DNA of 64,000 nt from Acidovorax sp. NB1 (lineage in GTDB: Bacteria > Pseudomonadota > Gammaproteobacteria > Burkholderiales > Burkholderiaceae_C). Below are positions 17,849-29,257 of the stretch, piece by piece. The notes beneath the pieces were generated by a model. That model had not been told where the DNA came from. It was given only the letters and a program-made list of their open reading frames with translations, and did not search any database. Numbering within the stretch: the stretch's first letter is position 1; every line of letters begins with the position of its first letter. Where the stretch lies: assembly GCF_005405905.1 (NCBI RefSeq), contig NZ_BJHU01000035.1:248001-312000 (forward strand), read 5' to 3'. The position numbers were made by a program, and so were the translations under genes.

Positions 17849-19504
17849 CTAGCGCGGCGCCATGGACAGCCGCTGCTGGTGGGGTACGGCCCCTGCAGGC
17901 AGTGGCAACCCACCCTGGCGGGGGCCCTCCAGGGCATCCATGGCCGGGCCCGTGCCATCAGGCGCCAGGCGGAACTGATGGATCACCTCCAGCAGGCGCC
18001 GGACCTGGTTCCTCACGCCGGTGGAGGCGGACGAACTGTCGTCCACCAGCGCTGCGTTCTGCTGCGTGGCGGCATCGAGCTGGCGCACCGCCTCGCCAAT
18101 CTGCGCAATGCCCCGGGCCTGTTCCTGGCCCGCGTCCTGGATCTCGTTGATGAGAGCAACCACCTGGTTCACATGCCGCACGGTGTTGGCCACCCGCTCA
18201 CCCGCCTGGCCCACCAGGGCCGAGCCCCGCCCCACGCCCTGCACGCTGGCCGCAATCAGCCCGCGGATCTCGCGGGCCGCCGTGCTGCTGCGCTGGGACA
18301 GCCCCCGCACCTCACCCGCCACCACGGCAAAGCCCCGGCCCTGCTCGCCCGCACGGGCGGCCTCCACGGCGGCATTGAGGGCCAGCAGGTTGGTCTGGAA
18401 GGCGATGTCGTCGATCACCTTGATGATGTCGGTGATCTTCTGCGACTGCAGGTTGATCTCCTGCATGGTGGCGACCACGTCGCGCATCACGCTGCCGCCC
18501 TCGTTGGCCACCTTGCTGGCCTCTTGCGCCAGTTGCGTGGCGCGGTGGGCGTTGTCGGTGTTGTGCTGCACGGTGATGGTGAGCTGCTCCATCGAAGCAG
18601 CCGTCTCCTGCAGGTTGGAGGCCTGCACTTCCGTGCGGCGGGCCAGGTCTTCGGCGCCACCGGCCATGAGCACGGCATCCCGCGCCACGGTCTCGGTGCT
18701 GTCGCGCACCTCGGTGATCACGCGCACCAATTGCTGGTTCATCTCGCGTAGCGCGCCCAGCAGCTCGGCGGTTTCGTCGGTTCCGCGCACGACGATCTGC
18801 GCACTCAGGTCGCCGCCCGCCACGGTGCGGGCCAGCGCCACGGCCTGCTGCAGGGGGCGCGAGATGGAGCGTGTGATGACCAGGGCCATCGCCGCCCCCA
18901 CCAGCAGTGCCAACGCGGTGGCGGCCAGCATCCACACATGGATGGTTTCGCTCATCGCCTTGGCCGCGCCAAACTCTTCCGCGCCCACCTCGATCTGCAG
19001 GCCCACCAGTTGCTCGACCGCCGCTTGCACCTTGGCGGCATGGGGGCGGATCTGGGTGATGTACAGCTCCGACCCATCGTCGTACTTGCCCGACACCAGC
19101 GCCTGCGCGGCGGGCAACAGGCCTTTTTCCAGGTACTGGGTGTTGGCGTCAGCAAACGCCTGGGCCAGGGTTTGTTCTTGTGCGGCCAGCGGTTTGGCCG
19201 TGTAGCTGGCCCACAGGCTGCGGATGCGCTCAACATTCGCCGTCAGCTCGGTGTGGCTGGCCTGCAGGTTGCTGGTGCCGGGGTCCATCAGCATGTCCAT
19301 CACCAGCACCCGGTTGCGCTGCGTGAGGTGGCTGATCTCGGCCAGCACACCCAAAGGCACCGTGCGGTCACCATACAGCGCAGCGCTGCGTTCGGTCAGG
19401 CGCTTGGCACCGCTGATGCCACCCGCCGCCAGCGCCGAGATCAACAGCAGCAGCACGGCAAACGCCAGGGCCAGTCGGGTGCCAATTTTGATTTTTTGAA
19501 GCAT
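17849..19504 (-). CDS. Methyl-accepting chemotaxis protein
   Basis: 551-residue receptor: membrane helix 1 (10-32), a four-helix-bundle periplasmic ligand domain (about 33-190), helix 2 (191-212), HAMP (213-266), then the signalling coiled coil. The kinase-binding hairpin is [37 protein letters not shown]. The Pro-rich C-terminus lacks the NWETF adaptor pentapeptide. It diverges from an orphan pstS, and a phosphate-related ligand is only a guess from that position. Confidence 0.93.
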   Translation of the reverse strand: MLQKIKIGTRLALAFAVLLLLISALAAGGISGAKRLTERSAALYGDRTVPLGVLAEISHLTQRNRVLVMDMLMDPGTSNLQASHTELTANVERIRSLWASYTAKPLAAQEQTLAQAFADANTQYLEKGLLPAAQALVSGKYDDGSELYITQIRPHAAKVQAAVEQLVGLQIEVGAEEFGAAKAMSETIHVWMLAATALALLVGAAMALVITRSISRPLQQAVALARTVAGGDLSAQIVVRGTDETAELLGALREMNQQLVRVITEVRDSTETVARDAVLMAGGAEDLARRTEVQASNLQETAASMEQLTITVQHNTDNAHRATQLAQEASKVANEGGSVMRDVVATMQEINLQSQKITDIIKVIDDIAFQTNLLALNAAVEAARAGEQGRGFAVVAGEVRGLSQRSSTAAREIRGLIAASVQGVGRGSALVGQAGERVANTVRHVNQVVALINEIQDAGQEQARGIAQIGEAVRQLDAATQQNAALVDDSSSASTGVRNQVRRLLEVIHQFRLAPDGTGPAMDALEGPRQGGLPLPAGAVPHQQRLSMAPR

Positions 19505-19810
19505 CTGAAAGTCTCGTCAATGACCCGAAGGGGGCCCCAAGGCACCGCCATCGGCGTTCGGTCTACAGGGCAAAACGGGCGTGGTTGTGCCACTCCTTGA
19601 TTCAGCCGCCATTTCCGGCCACGGTATGGCCATCGGAGAAAGATACTATTTGTTTCAAATGACAAAACCATGACGCGGCGACAAGACCTTTTTTGCCGGC
19701 AACACCTTCTGGAAAGATATTATTTTTTGATAAGCTCCCCGCCTCTCAGGCTAGGCACTGCAGAGCTTCGATAAAGACAAACACATTCAAAACAAATAAC
19801 AGAAAAATCC
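19505..19810. promoter_or_regulatory. Divergent promoter region mcp/pstS with Pho-box-like repeat
   Basis: This 306-base gap is AT-rich on the pstS side and holds no gene. At 19657-19677 the minus strand has GTCATGGTTTTGTCAT, two GTCAT units spaced 11 bases as in a PhoB box (CTGTCAT repeats). The match is partial and its polarity points toward the chemoreceptor gene, so control of pstS by PhoB is plausible but unproven. Confidence 0.35.
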
Positions 19811-20881
19811 ATGAAATATATTTACACCCTTCTGGCACTCTCATGGTGCCTGTTGCTGGCGGGCCCGGCGGGCGCACAGGCCGTGACCGGTGCGGGCTCC
19901 TCCGCCGCAGCACCCATCTACCGCAGCTGGGCCAAGGCCTACACCAAGGCCACGGGCGCCAGCGTGGCCTACGACTCGGTGGGCTCCAGTGCGGGCATGA
20001 AAAAGATTCAGCAGCAGGCGGTGGGCTTTGGGGCCACCGATGTGCATCCGTCCGACAAGGACCTGATCGAGCACGGCCTGATTGCCCTGCCCGTGGCCAT
20101 CACCGGCATCAGCCCCGTGGTCAACCTGCCCAAGGTCCAGAACGCCCAGCTGCGCCTGACGGGCGAAGTGCTGAGCCGCATCTTCATGGGCGAAATCACC
20201 CGCTGGAACGCCCCCGACCTCACCGCCCTGAACCCGGACACGCCACTGCCCGATCTGCCCATCAAGGTGGTGGTGCGCGCCGATGGCTCAGGCACCACCT
20301 ATAACTTTGCGGATTACCTGGCCAAGATCAGCCCGGCATGGAAGGCGTCGTTTGGCGTGAAAACCAGCATCAAGTGGCCAGATGGCCATCTGGCCTTCAA
20401 GGGCAGCGAGGGCGTGGCCAAGGGCGTACGCGACACCGTGGGTGCCATTGGCTACGTGGATTTTGGCTATGTGGCCGAATATGGTCTGACCTCGGTGCAG
20501 ATGAAAAATGCAGACGGTGTTTTCGTCAAACCCTCGATCGATACCTTCAAGGCCGCACTGGCCAACAGCGAATGGGCCGCCACCGGGGCCTTCAACAACA
20601 CGCTGACGCAGAAACCCGGCAAGTCCGTGTGGCCCATCACCATGGGCACATTTGTGGTGTTCCCCAAGGTTACCCAGCAACCCGAGCAAACCAGTCAGGC
20701 ACTCAAATTTATTATCTGGTCGTTTGTGAATGGTGACACCCTGGTCAATGAAAACAATTTTGTGCGCCTGCCCGACCGGGTGCAGGCTGCGGCTTTCAAG
20801 GTGATTACCTCCGTCCGCGATCAAAAAGGCACGCCCTTGGGGCTGAGTTTGATTTCTTCTTCTGCGCCTTTTTACCAATAA
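19811..20881 (+). CDS. pstS: Phosphate-binding protein PstS-like (orphan)
   Basis: 356-residue periplasmic binding protein. It has a signal peptide (residues 1-22, cleavage near GAQA), the PstS motif TGAGSSAAAPIY at the mature start, the phosphate-binding loop RADGSGTTYNF (about 157), and a central VGAIGYVDFGY. Family members capture inorganic phosphate for PstCAB. No pstCAB or phoU genes are in the window, so it either works with a distant transporter or in sensing. It lies next to a CYTH-CHAD gene. Confidence 0.87.
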   Translation: MKYIYTLLALSWCLLLAGPAGAQAVTGAGSSAAAPIYRSWAKAYTKATGASVAYDSVGSSAGMKKIQQQAVGFGATDVHPSDKDLIEHGLIALPVAITGISPVVNLPKVQNAQLRLTGEVLSRIFMGEITRWNAPDLTALNPDTPLPDLPIKVVVRADGSGTTYNFADYLAKISPAWKASFGVKTSIKWPDGHLAFKGSEGVAKGVRDTVGAIGYVDFGYVAEYGLTSVQMKNADGVFVKPSIDTFKAALANSEWAATGAFNNTLTQKPGKSVWPITMGTFVVFPKVTQQPEQTSQALKFIIWSFVNGDTLVNENNFVRLPDRVQAAAFKVITSVRDQKGTPLGLSLISSSAPFYQ

Positions 20882-20915
20882 ATCAACCCATTATCAAATT
20901 GCTGATGGTTATTTT

Positions 20916-20930
20916 GAAAATCCTATTTTC
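20916..20930. terminator. Small AT-rich inverted repeat after pstS
   Basis: GAAAAT-cct-ATTTTC, 35 bases after the pstS stop. It has a perfect 6-base stem but low stability; a weak terminator or processing stem at best. Confidence 0.3.
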
Positions 20931-20970
20931 ATTGCCCAAACATAATCCAGCCTGAGCACCGCAGCCATCC

Positions 20971-22524
20971 ATGGAAATCGAGTTCAAGTTCTGCATTCCT
21001 CCCGAGCGGCTGGCCGCCGTGCAGGCGGCCGTGCGCCGGGGCCGGTGGACACCGGTCCGCATGGAGGCGCGCTATTTCGACACGCCCGATGCGGCCCTGT
21101 CGTCCCGGGGCATTGCCTTGCGGCTGCGCCGCGAGGGCACGCAGTGGGTGCAGACCGTCAAAGCCCTGGGCCAGGGCCCGCTGGATCGGGAAGAACACAA
21201 CGTGGTTCTGGGCGACACCCCACCGAGCCTCGCGCCCCGCCCCGAGCTGCATGCGGGCTCAATCGCCGGTGCGCGGCTGGTGGCGGCGCTGCAAGCGGCC
21301 CAGGGCCCTTTGGCAGAAACCTATGGCACCGAGATGGACCGCGTGACGCGGGACATCGCTTTCAAAGGGGGTGTGGTGGAACTGGCGCTGGACACCGGGC
21401 GGGTGGTGGCCCACCGGGGCACCCCACAGCAAAAAGAAGCCCGCATCTGCGAGCTGGAGCTGGAACTCACCTCCGGGCCCTTGGCGGGGCTCGCCGCCCT
21501 GGCGACCCGCTGGGCCACGCGGCATGGGCTGTATCTGAGCACGGTGTCCAAGGCCGAACGTGGCGAGCGGCTGCTGGCAGCGCAATGGACCCGGCCTGCC
21601 ACCAAGGCCAAGGCCATGGTCGCCCATGCTGCGGGCCCCGCGTTTTGGCAGGGCCCAGCCCTGCAGCGGGCCGTGGTGGCCCATTGCCTGCAACAGGTGC
21701 TGGGCAACAGCAGCGAGATCGCAGAAGGCACGGGCACCGAAGAGCATGTGCACCAGCTGCGCATTGGCCTTCGCCGCCTGCGCACGGCCCTGCGCGAGCT
21801 GGCGCCGCTGGCCCCGGGCCGCTTCGACCCCGCATGGGAGAAGCCCCTGGTGGACGTGTTCCGGCGTCTGGGCGCGCTGCGCGACCGGAGCCAGGTGCTG
21901 CAGTCCATCCATGCCCGCTTGCGGGCCGCCGGTGCGCCGCCCCTGGCCGAACCCGACACGGCCACGGCCGACGCCGCGAGCACGTGCACTGGTGCAGCCG
22001 ACATCGTGCGCACCGCCGCATTCCAGACCGCCCTGATCGGCCTCATGGCCTTCACGGCCCAAGGGCATGCGCCCGTTGCCGAAGCGCCAGACGCGGGCGA
22101 AGCGGAAGCCCTGGGCCCCCAAGACACCCGCCGCCTGCTGCAAAAGCGCCTGCGGCGACTGCACACACAGGTGCGCCAGGGCGCGCAGGGGTTTGCGGCA
22201 CTGACGGTACAGAAGCAACACCGCCTGCGCAAACGCCTCAAGCGCCTGCGCTACCTCGCTGAATTTGTGGCGCCCACGCTGGATGCCGACAGCGCCGCGT
22301 TTGTGGACAGCCTGCAGCCCGCACTGTCGGCCCTGGGCCAGCTCAACGACGAGCGCGTGGTCCAGGGGCTGTATGGCGACCTGGCAACCACCTCCAATGC
22401 ACCAGGAGCCTGGTTTGGCCTGGGCTGGCTGGCGGCGCACCAGGCCCCGGCGGTGGCAGCCTGCGAACAGGCCCTGTTGCACCTGGCCGACGCGCCCCGC
22501 CTGCGCAAAAATGGCGTGCGCTGA
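20971..22524 (+). CDS. CYTH-CHAD domain protein
   Basis: 517 residues. The N-terminal CYTH domain (1-200) has the EIEFK metal-binding start and the basic residues of the triphosphate tunnel. The C-terminal CHAD helical domain (about 225-510) has HQLRIGLRRLRTALR and KRLKRLRYLAEF. CYTH members hydrolyse triphosphates and CHAD binds polyphosphate. No catalytic activity can be confirmed from sequence. The position after pstS suggests a link to phosphate storage. Confidence 0.88.
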   Translation: MEIEFKFCIPPERLAAVQAAVRRGRWTPVRMEARYFDTPDAALSSRGIALRLRREGTQWVQTVKALGQGPLDREEHNVVLGDTPPSLAPRPELHAGSIAGARLVAALQAAQGPLAETYGTEMDRVTRDIAFKGGVVELALDTGRVVAHRGTPQQKEARICELELELTSGPLAGLAALATRWATRHGLYLSTVSKAERGERLLAAQWTRPATKAKAMVAHAAGPAFWQGPALQRAVVAHCLQQVLGNSSEIAEGTGTEEHVHQLRIGLRRLRTALRELAPLAPGRFDPAWEKPLVDVFRRLGALRDRSQVLQSIHARLRAAGAPPLAEPDTATADAASTCTGAADIVRTAAFQTALIGLMAFTAQGHAPVAEAPDAGEAEALGPQDTRRLLQKRLRRLHTQVRQGAQGFAALTVQKQHRLRKRLKRLRYLAEFVAPTLDADSAAFVDSLQPALSALGQLNDERVVQGLYGDLATTSNAPGAWFGLGWLAAHQAPAVAACEQALLHLADAPRLRKNGVR

Positions 22525-22580
22525 GCGCTGGCGCGCAGCCGCACGGCAGTGCGCAGACAGGAGCACGGCACAATGCCTGC

Positions 22581-23249
22581 ATGACGGCCACTCCCCCCGC
22601 TCGGCGCCAGCACTCGGCAACGCGCCCATCCCACCACCCCACGCCTGACAAAGACCAGATCGCCCTGCTGGAACCCTTTGAACGCCTGGGCACGGACCGC
22701 ATTGCACTCGTTTCCACCCCCACGCAGGCCGACAAGGCCTGCCATGCCCTGGCCGCTGCCCGCGCCTGGGGGTTTGACACCGAATCCAAACCCACCTTCG
22801 TGCAGGGCGAGCAGTCGGACGGGCCCCACATCGTGCAGCTGGCCACGCTCGACCACGCCTGGGTCTTCCAGCTGCACGACCCCGGCTGCCGCGCGCGTGT
22901 GGCCGAGCTGCTGGCGCTGCGCGGCGTGACCAAGGCGGGTTTTGGACTGGGCGACGACACCAAACGCATACAGGCCAAGCTGGGGGTGCAGCCCAGCGAT
23001 GTGCTGGAGCTGAACACCGTGTTCCGCCAACGCGGCTACCGCAAGGACATGGGCGTGAAGGGGGCGGTGGCCGTGCTGTTCAACCGGCGCTTCATCAAGT
23101 CCAAGAAAGCCGCCACCTCCAACTGGGCCAACGAAAAACTCACCGAGGCCCAGCTGGTCTACGCCGCCAACGACGCGTGGGCGGCACTGCGGGTGTTCCA
23201 CGCGCTGCAGGCCCCTGTGGGGTCCTCAGTGGCCTCAAGCAACATCTGA
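22581..23249 (+). CDS. 3'-5' exonuclease, DnaQ-like (DEDDy)
   Basis: 222 residues with the RNase D/WRN-like exonuclease fold. Exo I is GFDTES (Asp, Glu), Exo II near GFGLGDDTKR and Exo III YAANDAW (Tyr and Asp), all present. It is a stand-alone domain without an HRDC region, so RNase D itself is unlikely. The first 25 residues are low-complexity and the true start may be further in. Repeat copy D follows at once. Confidence 0.85.
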   Translation: MTATPPARRQHSATRPSHHPTPDKDQIALLEPFERLGTDRIALVSTPTQADKACHALAAARAWGFDTESKPTFVQGEQSDGPHIVQLATLDHAWVFQLHDPGCRARVAELLALRGVTKAGFGLGDDTKRIQAKLGVQPSDVLELNTVFRQRGYRKDMGVKGAVAVLFNRRFIKSKKAATSNWANEKLTEAQLVYAANDAWAALRVFHALQAPVGSSVASSNI

Positions 23250-23312
23250 TTGCTATAAATTAAATAGCTTAAAAGGCTTACCCATTGCGCGCAGGGGGCA
23301 TTTTTTAATCAT
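23248..23312. repeat. Dispersed repeat, copy D
   Basis: GATTGCTATAAATTAAATAGC, then CCCATTGCGCGCAGG and GGCATTTTTTAATC, closely similar to copy C (CCCATTGCGCGGAG). It lies between the convergent exonuclease and fadH genes. The GGCATTTTTT end could terminate the exonuclease transcript. Confidence 0.65.
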
Positions 23313-23334
23313 AAGAAAGCCCCCGCCAAGCGCC

Positions 23335-25477
<2,143 letters not shown>

Positions 25478-25486
25478 TCCCGTTCC

Positions 25487-26119
25487 ATGGCAAGCCGCAA
25501 TTCCCCGCCCCCCACCGCATCCCCTGCCGAGGCAACCACCGACCGCCGCCAGGACATCCTGAACGCCGCCCTGGCCTGCGCGGCCGAAGGCGGTGTGGAC
25601 GCGGTCACCATCGACGGCGTGCGTGCGCGCTGCGGGGCCAGCGTGGGCAGCATTTATCACCACTTTGGCAACCGCGACGGTATCGTCGCAGCGCTGTTCT
25701 TCGACATCTTTCATGACCAGTCGCGCAGCGTGCAGGCGCAACTGGATGCCGCAGAGGGGGTGGAGGCGGGCGTGCATGCCCTCGTCACGGGCTATCTGGA
25801 CTGGGTGGTGGCGCAGCCCGAGCGGGCGCGTTTTCTGTTTCAGGCCCGCGGCGCGGTGGCTGCTGGCCCCCGCACGCCCGACCTGGCCGAGGCCGCGCGG
25901 CGCCGCAACCAGGCGCTGGTGGCGTGGTTTGAGCCCCACCGCCGGTCCGGCGCGCTGCGCGACCTGCCTTGCGAGCTGATGCCGTCGCTGGTGATGGGGC
26001 CGGTGCAGAGCTATTGCAGGGCCTGGCTGTCAGGCAACGCGGCCCAGGGCGGTTTGCCCTCGCCCACCACCTACCGCGCAGAGCTGGCAGACGCGGCGTG
26101 GCGGTCTGTAAAAGCCTAG
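25487..26119 (+). CDS. TetR/AcrR-family transcriptional regulator
   Basis: 210 residues with an N-terminal TetR helix-turn-helix (about 20-65: RRQDILNAALACAAEGG... SVGSIYHHFGNRDGIVAALF) and an all-helical ligand domain. It diverges from fadH and probably controls it and itself through the three boxes at 25444-25477. Its ligand may be an acyl-CoA, by context only. Confidence 0.9.
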   Translation: MASRNSPPPTASPAEATTDRRQDILNAALACAAEGGVDAVTIDGVRARCGASVGSIYHHFGNRDGIVAALFFDIFHDQSRSVQAQLDAAEGVEAGVHALVTGYLDWVVAQPERARFLFQARGAVAAGPRTPDLAEAARRRNQALVAWFEPHRRSGALRDLPCELMPSLVMGPVQSYCRAWLSGNAAQGGLPSPTTYRAELADAAWRSVKA

Positions 26120-26128
26120 TTCGAGAAA

Positions 26129-26350
26129 TCAGTAATGCGGCGGCAGCTCGTCGCGCAGGTTGCGCGGCGCCACGCCGCCGCCTTCGGGCACTTGCCGGCG
26201 CAACTGAATGACCTCCTGCGTGAGCCGGTCGATCAGCTCCTGCTGGCGATAGATGGTCATGTTCAGCTGGTCCAGCAGGTCTTCGGTAAAGCTGGCCTTG
26301 ATCTCCAGGCTTTCCAGCCGCTCGATGATCTGCTGCTGGGCGTCGTCCAT
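26129..26350 (-). CDS. slyX: SlyX family protein
   Basis: 73-residue coiled-coil protein; IIERLESLEIKASFTEDLLDQLN with the C-terminal LPPHY is the SlyX signature. Its biochemical role is unknown. Its start codon overlaps the stop of the upstream aminotransferase (ATGA), so the two are translated together. Confidence 0.88.
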   Translation of the reverse strand: MDDAQQQIIERLESLEIKASFTEDLLDQLNMTIYRQQELIDRLTQEVIQLRRQVPEGGGVAPRNLRDELPPHY

Positions 26351-27540
26351 CACACAGCCTGTCCAAGGCGCGCCACGCCTTCGCGGATCTTGTCCACGTC
26401 GGCCGTGGCAAACGACAGGCGGAAGGTGGCGTGGTCGGGGTTGGCGCAGAAGAACGGCGTGCCGGGTACAAAGGCCACGCCCTTCTCGATGGCGCGCTTG
26501 GCCAGCACGTTGCCGTCGGCCACCTTGCCGCCCGCCCCCGTCAGGCGCGCCCACACAAACAGACCGCCCTGGGGCTGCACAAATTCAATGGCATCGCCCA
26601 GCTCCTTGCGCAGTGCGTCGCCCATGGCCTGGGCGCGCTCGGCATACACCTTGCGCACATGGGCCAGTGTGGCGGGCATGCGGCCCGCCTTGAGGTACTG
26701 CGCAGCCGTGGCCTGGGCAAAGGTGCTGGTGTGTGCGTCACTGAACTGCTTGCACATGGTGGCCTTGCCCAGCAGCTCGGCCGGTGCAATCATCCAGCCC
26801 ACGCGCAGGCCGGGCGAGAGCACCTTGCTCAGGCTGCCGCAGTGCACCAGCAGCTCGCGGCTGCCCGGCACGGTGGCCGACAGGTTGAGGAGGCTGGGCG
26901 GTGGCGCATCGCCAAAGTACAGGTCGCCGTAGGGGTCATCCTCAACAATCAGGGTGTTGTGCTTCACCGCCATCTCCAGCACGGCCTTGCGGCGCTCCAG
27001 GCTCAGCATGGCGCCGCTGGGGTTGCCAAAGGTGGGGATCAGGTACACAAACTTGGGCTTGTGCTCGGCGATGAGCTTTTCCAGCTCGTCGGTCTTCACG
27101 CCGTTGCCGTCGATGGGCGCGCTGATGAGTTCAGCGCCGTACAGGCGGAAACACTGGATGGTGGCCAGGAAGGTCGGGCCTTCTACAATCACTTTGTCGC
27201 CGGGGCTGATCAGTGTCTTGCCCAGCAGGTCCAGCGCCTGCTGGCTGCCGGTGGTCACGATGAGGTTGTCGGCCGCCACATCCTTGGCGCCCTTGCTCGT
27301 CATGAAGGCCGCCAGTTGCTCGCGCAGCGGGTTGTAGCCCTCGGTGGCACCGTACTGCAGCGCGGCGCCGGGTTCTTCGGCCAGGGCGGCGTTGCTGGCG
27401 GCGCGGATGCCTTCCACATCGAACATCGCGCTGTCGGGGAAGCCGCCTGCAAAGCTGATGATGCCGGGCTTGCCCAGCAGCTTGAAAAGCTCGCGAATGG
27501 CGGAGGTTTCTACGTTGTTCAGGCGGTCGGCAAATTGCAT
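26350..27540 (-). CDS. Class I/II PLP-dependent aminotransferase (2-aminoadipate transaminase type)
   Basis: 396-residue fold-type I aminotransferase. The PLP-binding lysine is in GSLSKVLSPGLRVGW (about residue 237). Other elements are TTGSQQALDL and the YLIPTFGNPSG block with the cofactor Asn. The overall shape resembles LysN/2-aminoadipate or MocR-domain aminotransferases, so amino donor specificity cannot be fixed. Start ATG 27540 gives MQFADRLNNVETSAI; ATG 27576 is a longer alternative. Confidence 0.87.
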   Translation of the reverse strand: MQFADRLNNVETSAIRELFKLLGKPGIISFAGGFPDSAMFDVEGIRAASNAALAEEPGAALQYGATEGYNPLREQLAAFMTSKGAKDVAADNLIVTTGSQQALDLLGKTLISPGDKVIVEGPTFLATIQCFRLYGAELISAPIDGNGVKTDELEKLIAEHKPKFVYLIPTFGNPSGAMLSLERRKAVLEMAVKHNTLIVEDDPYGDLYFGDAPPPSLLNLSATVPGSRELLVHCGSLSKVLSPGLRVGWMIAPAELLGKATMCKQFSDAHTSTFAQATAAQYLKAGRMPATLAHVRKVYAERAQAMGDALRKELGDAIEFVQPQGGLFVWARLTGAGGKVADGNVLAKRAIEKGVAFVPGTPFFCANPDHATFRLSFATADVDKIREGVARLGQAV

Positions 27541-27667
27541 GGCGTGGACAGAAGTGGTTGGCAACAAACCGTGCATTGTCGCCAATTGCCGCGCAGGATT
27601 CATGCGGTGTCCGTCCGAGATGGCTCTAAACTGGGTTTTCCCTCCACCGCCATAGCCCCCGCCCGCC

Positions 27668-28147
27668 ATGACCCTGACCATCCGCACCCTGCCCCGCATG
27701 CGCCTTGCCACCATGCGCCACACCGGCGCTTACGGCCACCCGGGCCTGACCGAGCTGTGGGAACGCTTTGGCAGCTGGTGTGCCGCCAATCGGCTAAATG
27801 ACCCGCGCCCCAAGTTCTACGGCTTCAGCCACGACGACCCGGCCTGCACGCCGCCCGAGCAGTGCCGCTATGACGCAGCGGTGCAGATTGGCGTGGGCCT
27901 GCGCACCGGGCCCGATGTGCAGGTGATGGACTACGAAGGCGGCGACTACGCCTGCATGCACTTTGTGGGCACAGGGCCCGAGATCGCCGCCGCCTGGGCG
28001 CAGATGGGCGCGCCGGGCCAGATCCCCGACGGCTGGGAGTGGGAGCCCCGCGCCGCGCTGGAGATTTACGACGAGGACTTTGCGGTGGACCCAGCCACCG
28101 GGCGCTTTCCGTGCTGGCTGTGCATCCCAGTCAAGCGGGCGCGCTGA
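27668..28147 (+). CDS. GyrI-like small-molecule-binding protein
   Basis: 159 residues, a stand-alone GyrI-like/AraC effector-binding domain (RLATMRHTGAYGHPGLTELWERF at the N-terminus, then a second half with YEGGDYACMHFVG). Such proteins bind small molecules, and the SbmC branch protects gyrase. There is no DNA-binding domain. It diverges from the aminotransferase. Confidence 0.82.
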   Translation: MTLTIRTLPRMRLATMRHTGAYGHPGLTELWERFGSWCAANRLNDPRPKFYGFSHDDPACTPPEQCRYDAAVQIGVGLRTGPDVQVMDYEGGDYACMHFVGTGPEIAAAWAQMGAPGQIPDGWEWEPRAALEIYDEDFAVDPATGRFPCWLCIPVKRAR

Positions 28148-28199
28148 AACCTGTCGGACGGCGCTGAAAGGCTGATCAGCCAGGTTCCGGCGCCGACCG

Positions 28200-29177
28200 T
28201 CAATCCACCCGGATATCCGCCCGTGCCGCCACGGCGCGCATCAGCGGCAGCTCGCGTTCAATGCGTGCGCGCAGCGCATCGCCATTGCCGCCCAAGGGCG
28301 TGAGGCCGATGTCCACCATCTTCTTCTTGAAGTCCGCCGAGGCCAGGGTCTCGGCCAGGGCCTTTTCCAGTTTCTTCTGCACGGGTGCGGGCAGGCCTGC
28401 CGGGCCTACAAAGGCAAACCACGATCCCATGTCAAAGCCGGGGTAGCCGCTCTCGGCCACGGTGGGCACATTGGGCAGCAGGGCCAGGCGCTGCGGGCTG
28501 AGCGCTGCAATCGCCTTGATCTTGCCGGACTTGATGAGCGGCGTGGACGCCACCACCGTATCCACCGCCAGTTGCACCTGCCCGCCCATCAGCGCCGTGA
28601 GGCTGGGTGAGCTGCCGTTGAAAGGCACGTGCATCATCGGAAACCCTGCAGTGGTCTTGAGCATCTCGGCGCCAAAGTGCACCGACGAGCCTGTGCCATA
28701 GGAGCCATACGAAAACTTGTCCGGCGCGGCCTTTGCCTGGGCCACGATGTCCTTGAGCGACTGGCCCGGTGTGTCGTTGTGGGCCACCAGCAGCAACCCC
28801 ATGTCGGCCACCAGGGCCAGGGGCGTGAAGCTCTTGAGGGGGTCGTACGGCAGGTTCGTGCGGATGGCCGGGTTCATCGTGAGCGTGGTGTTGGACCCGA
28901 GCAGCAGCGTGTAGCCATCAGCCGGCGCCTTGGCCACCATGGAAGCCGCCACCACCGTGCCCGCGCCGGGTCGGTTCTCGACCACCATGGGCTGCCCCAG
29001 ACGCTCCCCCAGCGCGGTGGCCAGCAACCGCCCCAGGATATCGGTGGCGCCACCTGCTGCGAAAGGCACGACCAGCTTGATGGGCCGGTCAGGGTAAGTC
29101 TGTGCTTGCGCCAGGCCGGGCGCGGCCAGCACCAGGGCACTGAGGAAAAGGCTCGATACGAAGCGGGAACGCAGCAT
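28200..29177 (-). CDS. Bug-family tripartite-tricarboxylate-type substrate-binding protein
   Basis: 325-residue periplasmic receptor with a signal peptide (about 1-25, ending AQAQ). It has the Bug core YPDRPIKLVVPFAAGG, GASTDIxxR-like ATDILGRL and a VENRPGAG motif. The Burkholderiales Bug family binds organic acids and amides. No TctA/TctB membrane genes are nearby, so it is an orphan receptor. It is 80 bases downstream of the amidase on the same strand, and probably brings in an amide or carboxylate. Confidence 0.9.
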   Translation of the reverse strand: MLRSRFVSSLFLSALVLAAPGLAQAQTYPDRPIKLVVPFAAGGATDILGRLLATALGERLGQPMVVENRPGAGTVVAASMVAKAPADGYTLLLGSNTTLTMNPAIRTNLPYDPLKSFTPLALVADMGLLLVAHNDTPGQSLKDIVAQAKAAPDKFSYGSYGTGSSVHFGAEMLKTTAGFPMMHVPFNGSSPSLTALMGGQVQLAVDTVVASTPLIKSGKIKAIAALSPQRLALLPNVPTVAESGYPGFDMGSWFAFVGPAGLPAPVQKKLEKALAETLASADFKKKMVDIGLTPLGGNGDALRARIERELPLMRAVAARADIRVD

Positions 29178-29257
29178 GGTGAAGCTCTCCAGAAAGCACG
29201 TTGACAAAAGCGAGGGGGTAACGGTGTGAGACGGAACGGCGAGCGGCCAGGCCCCCA

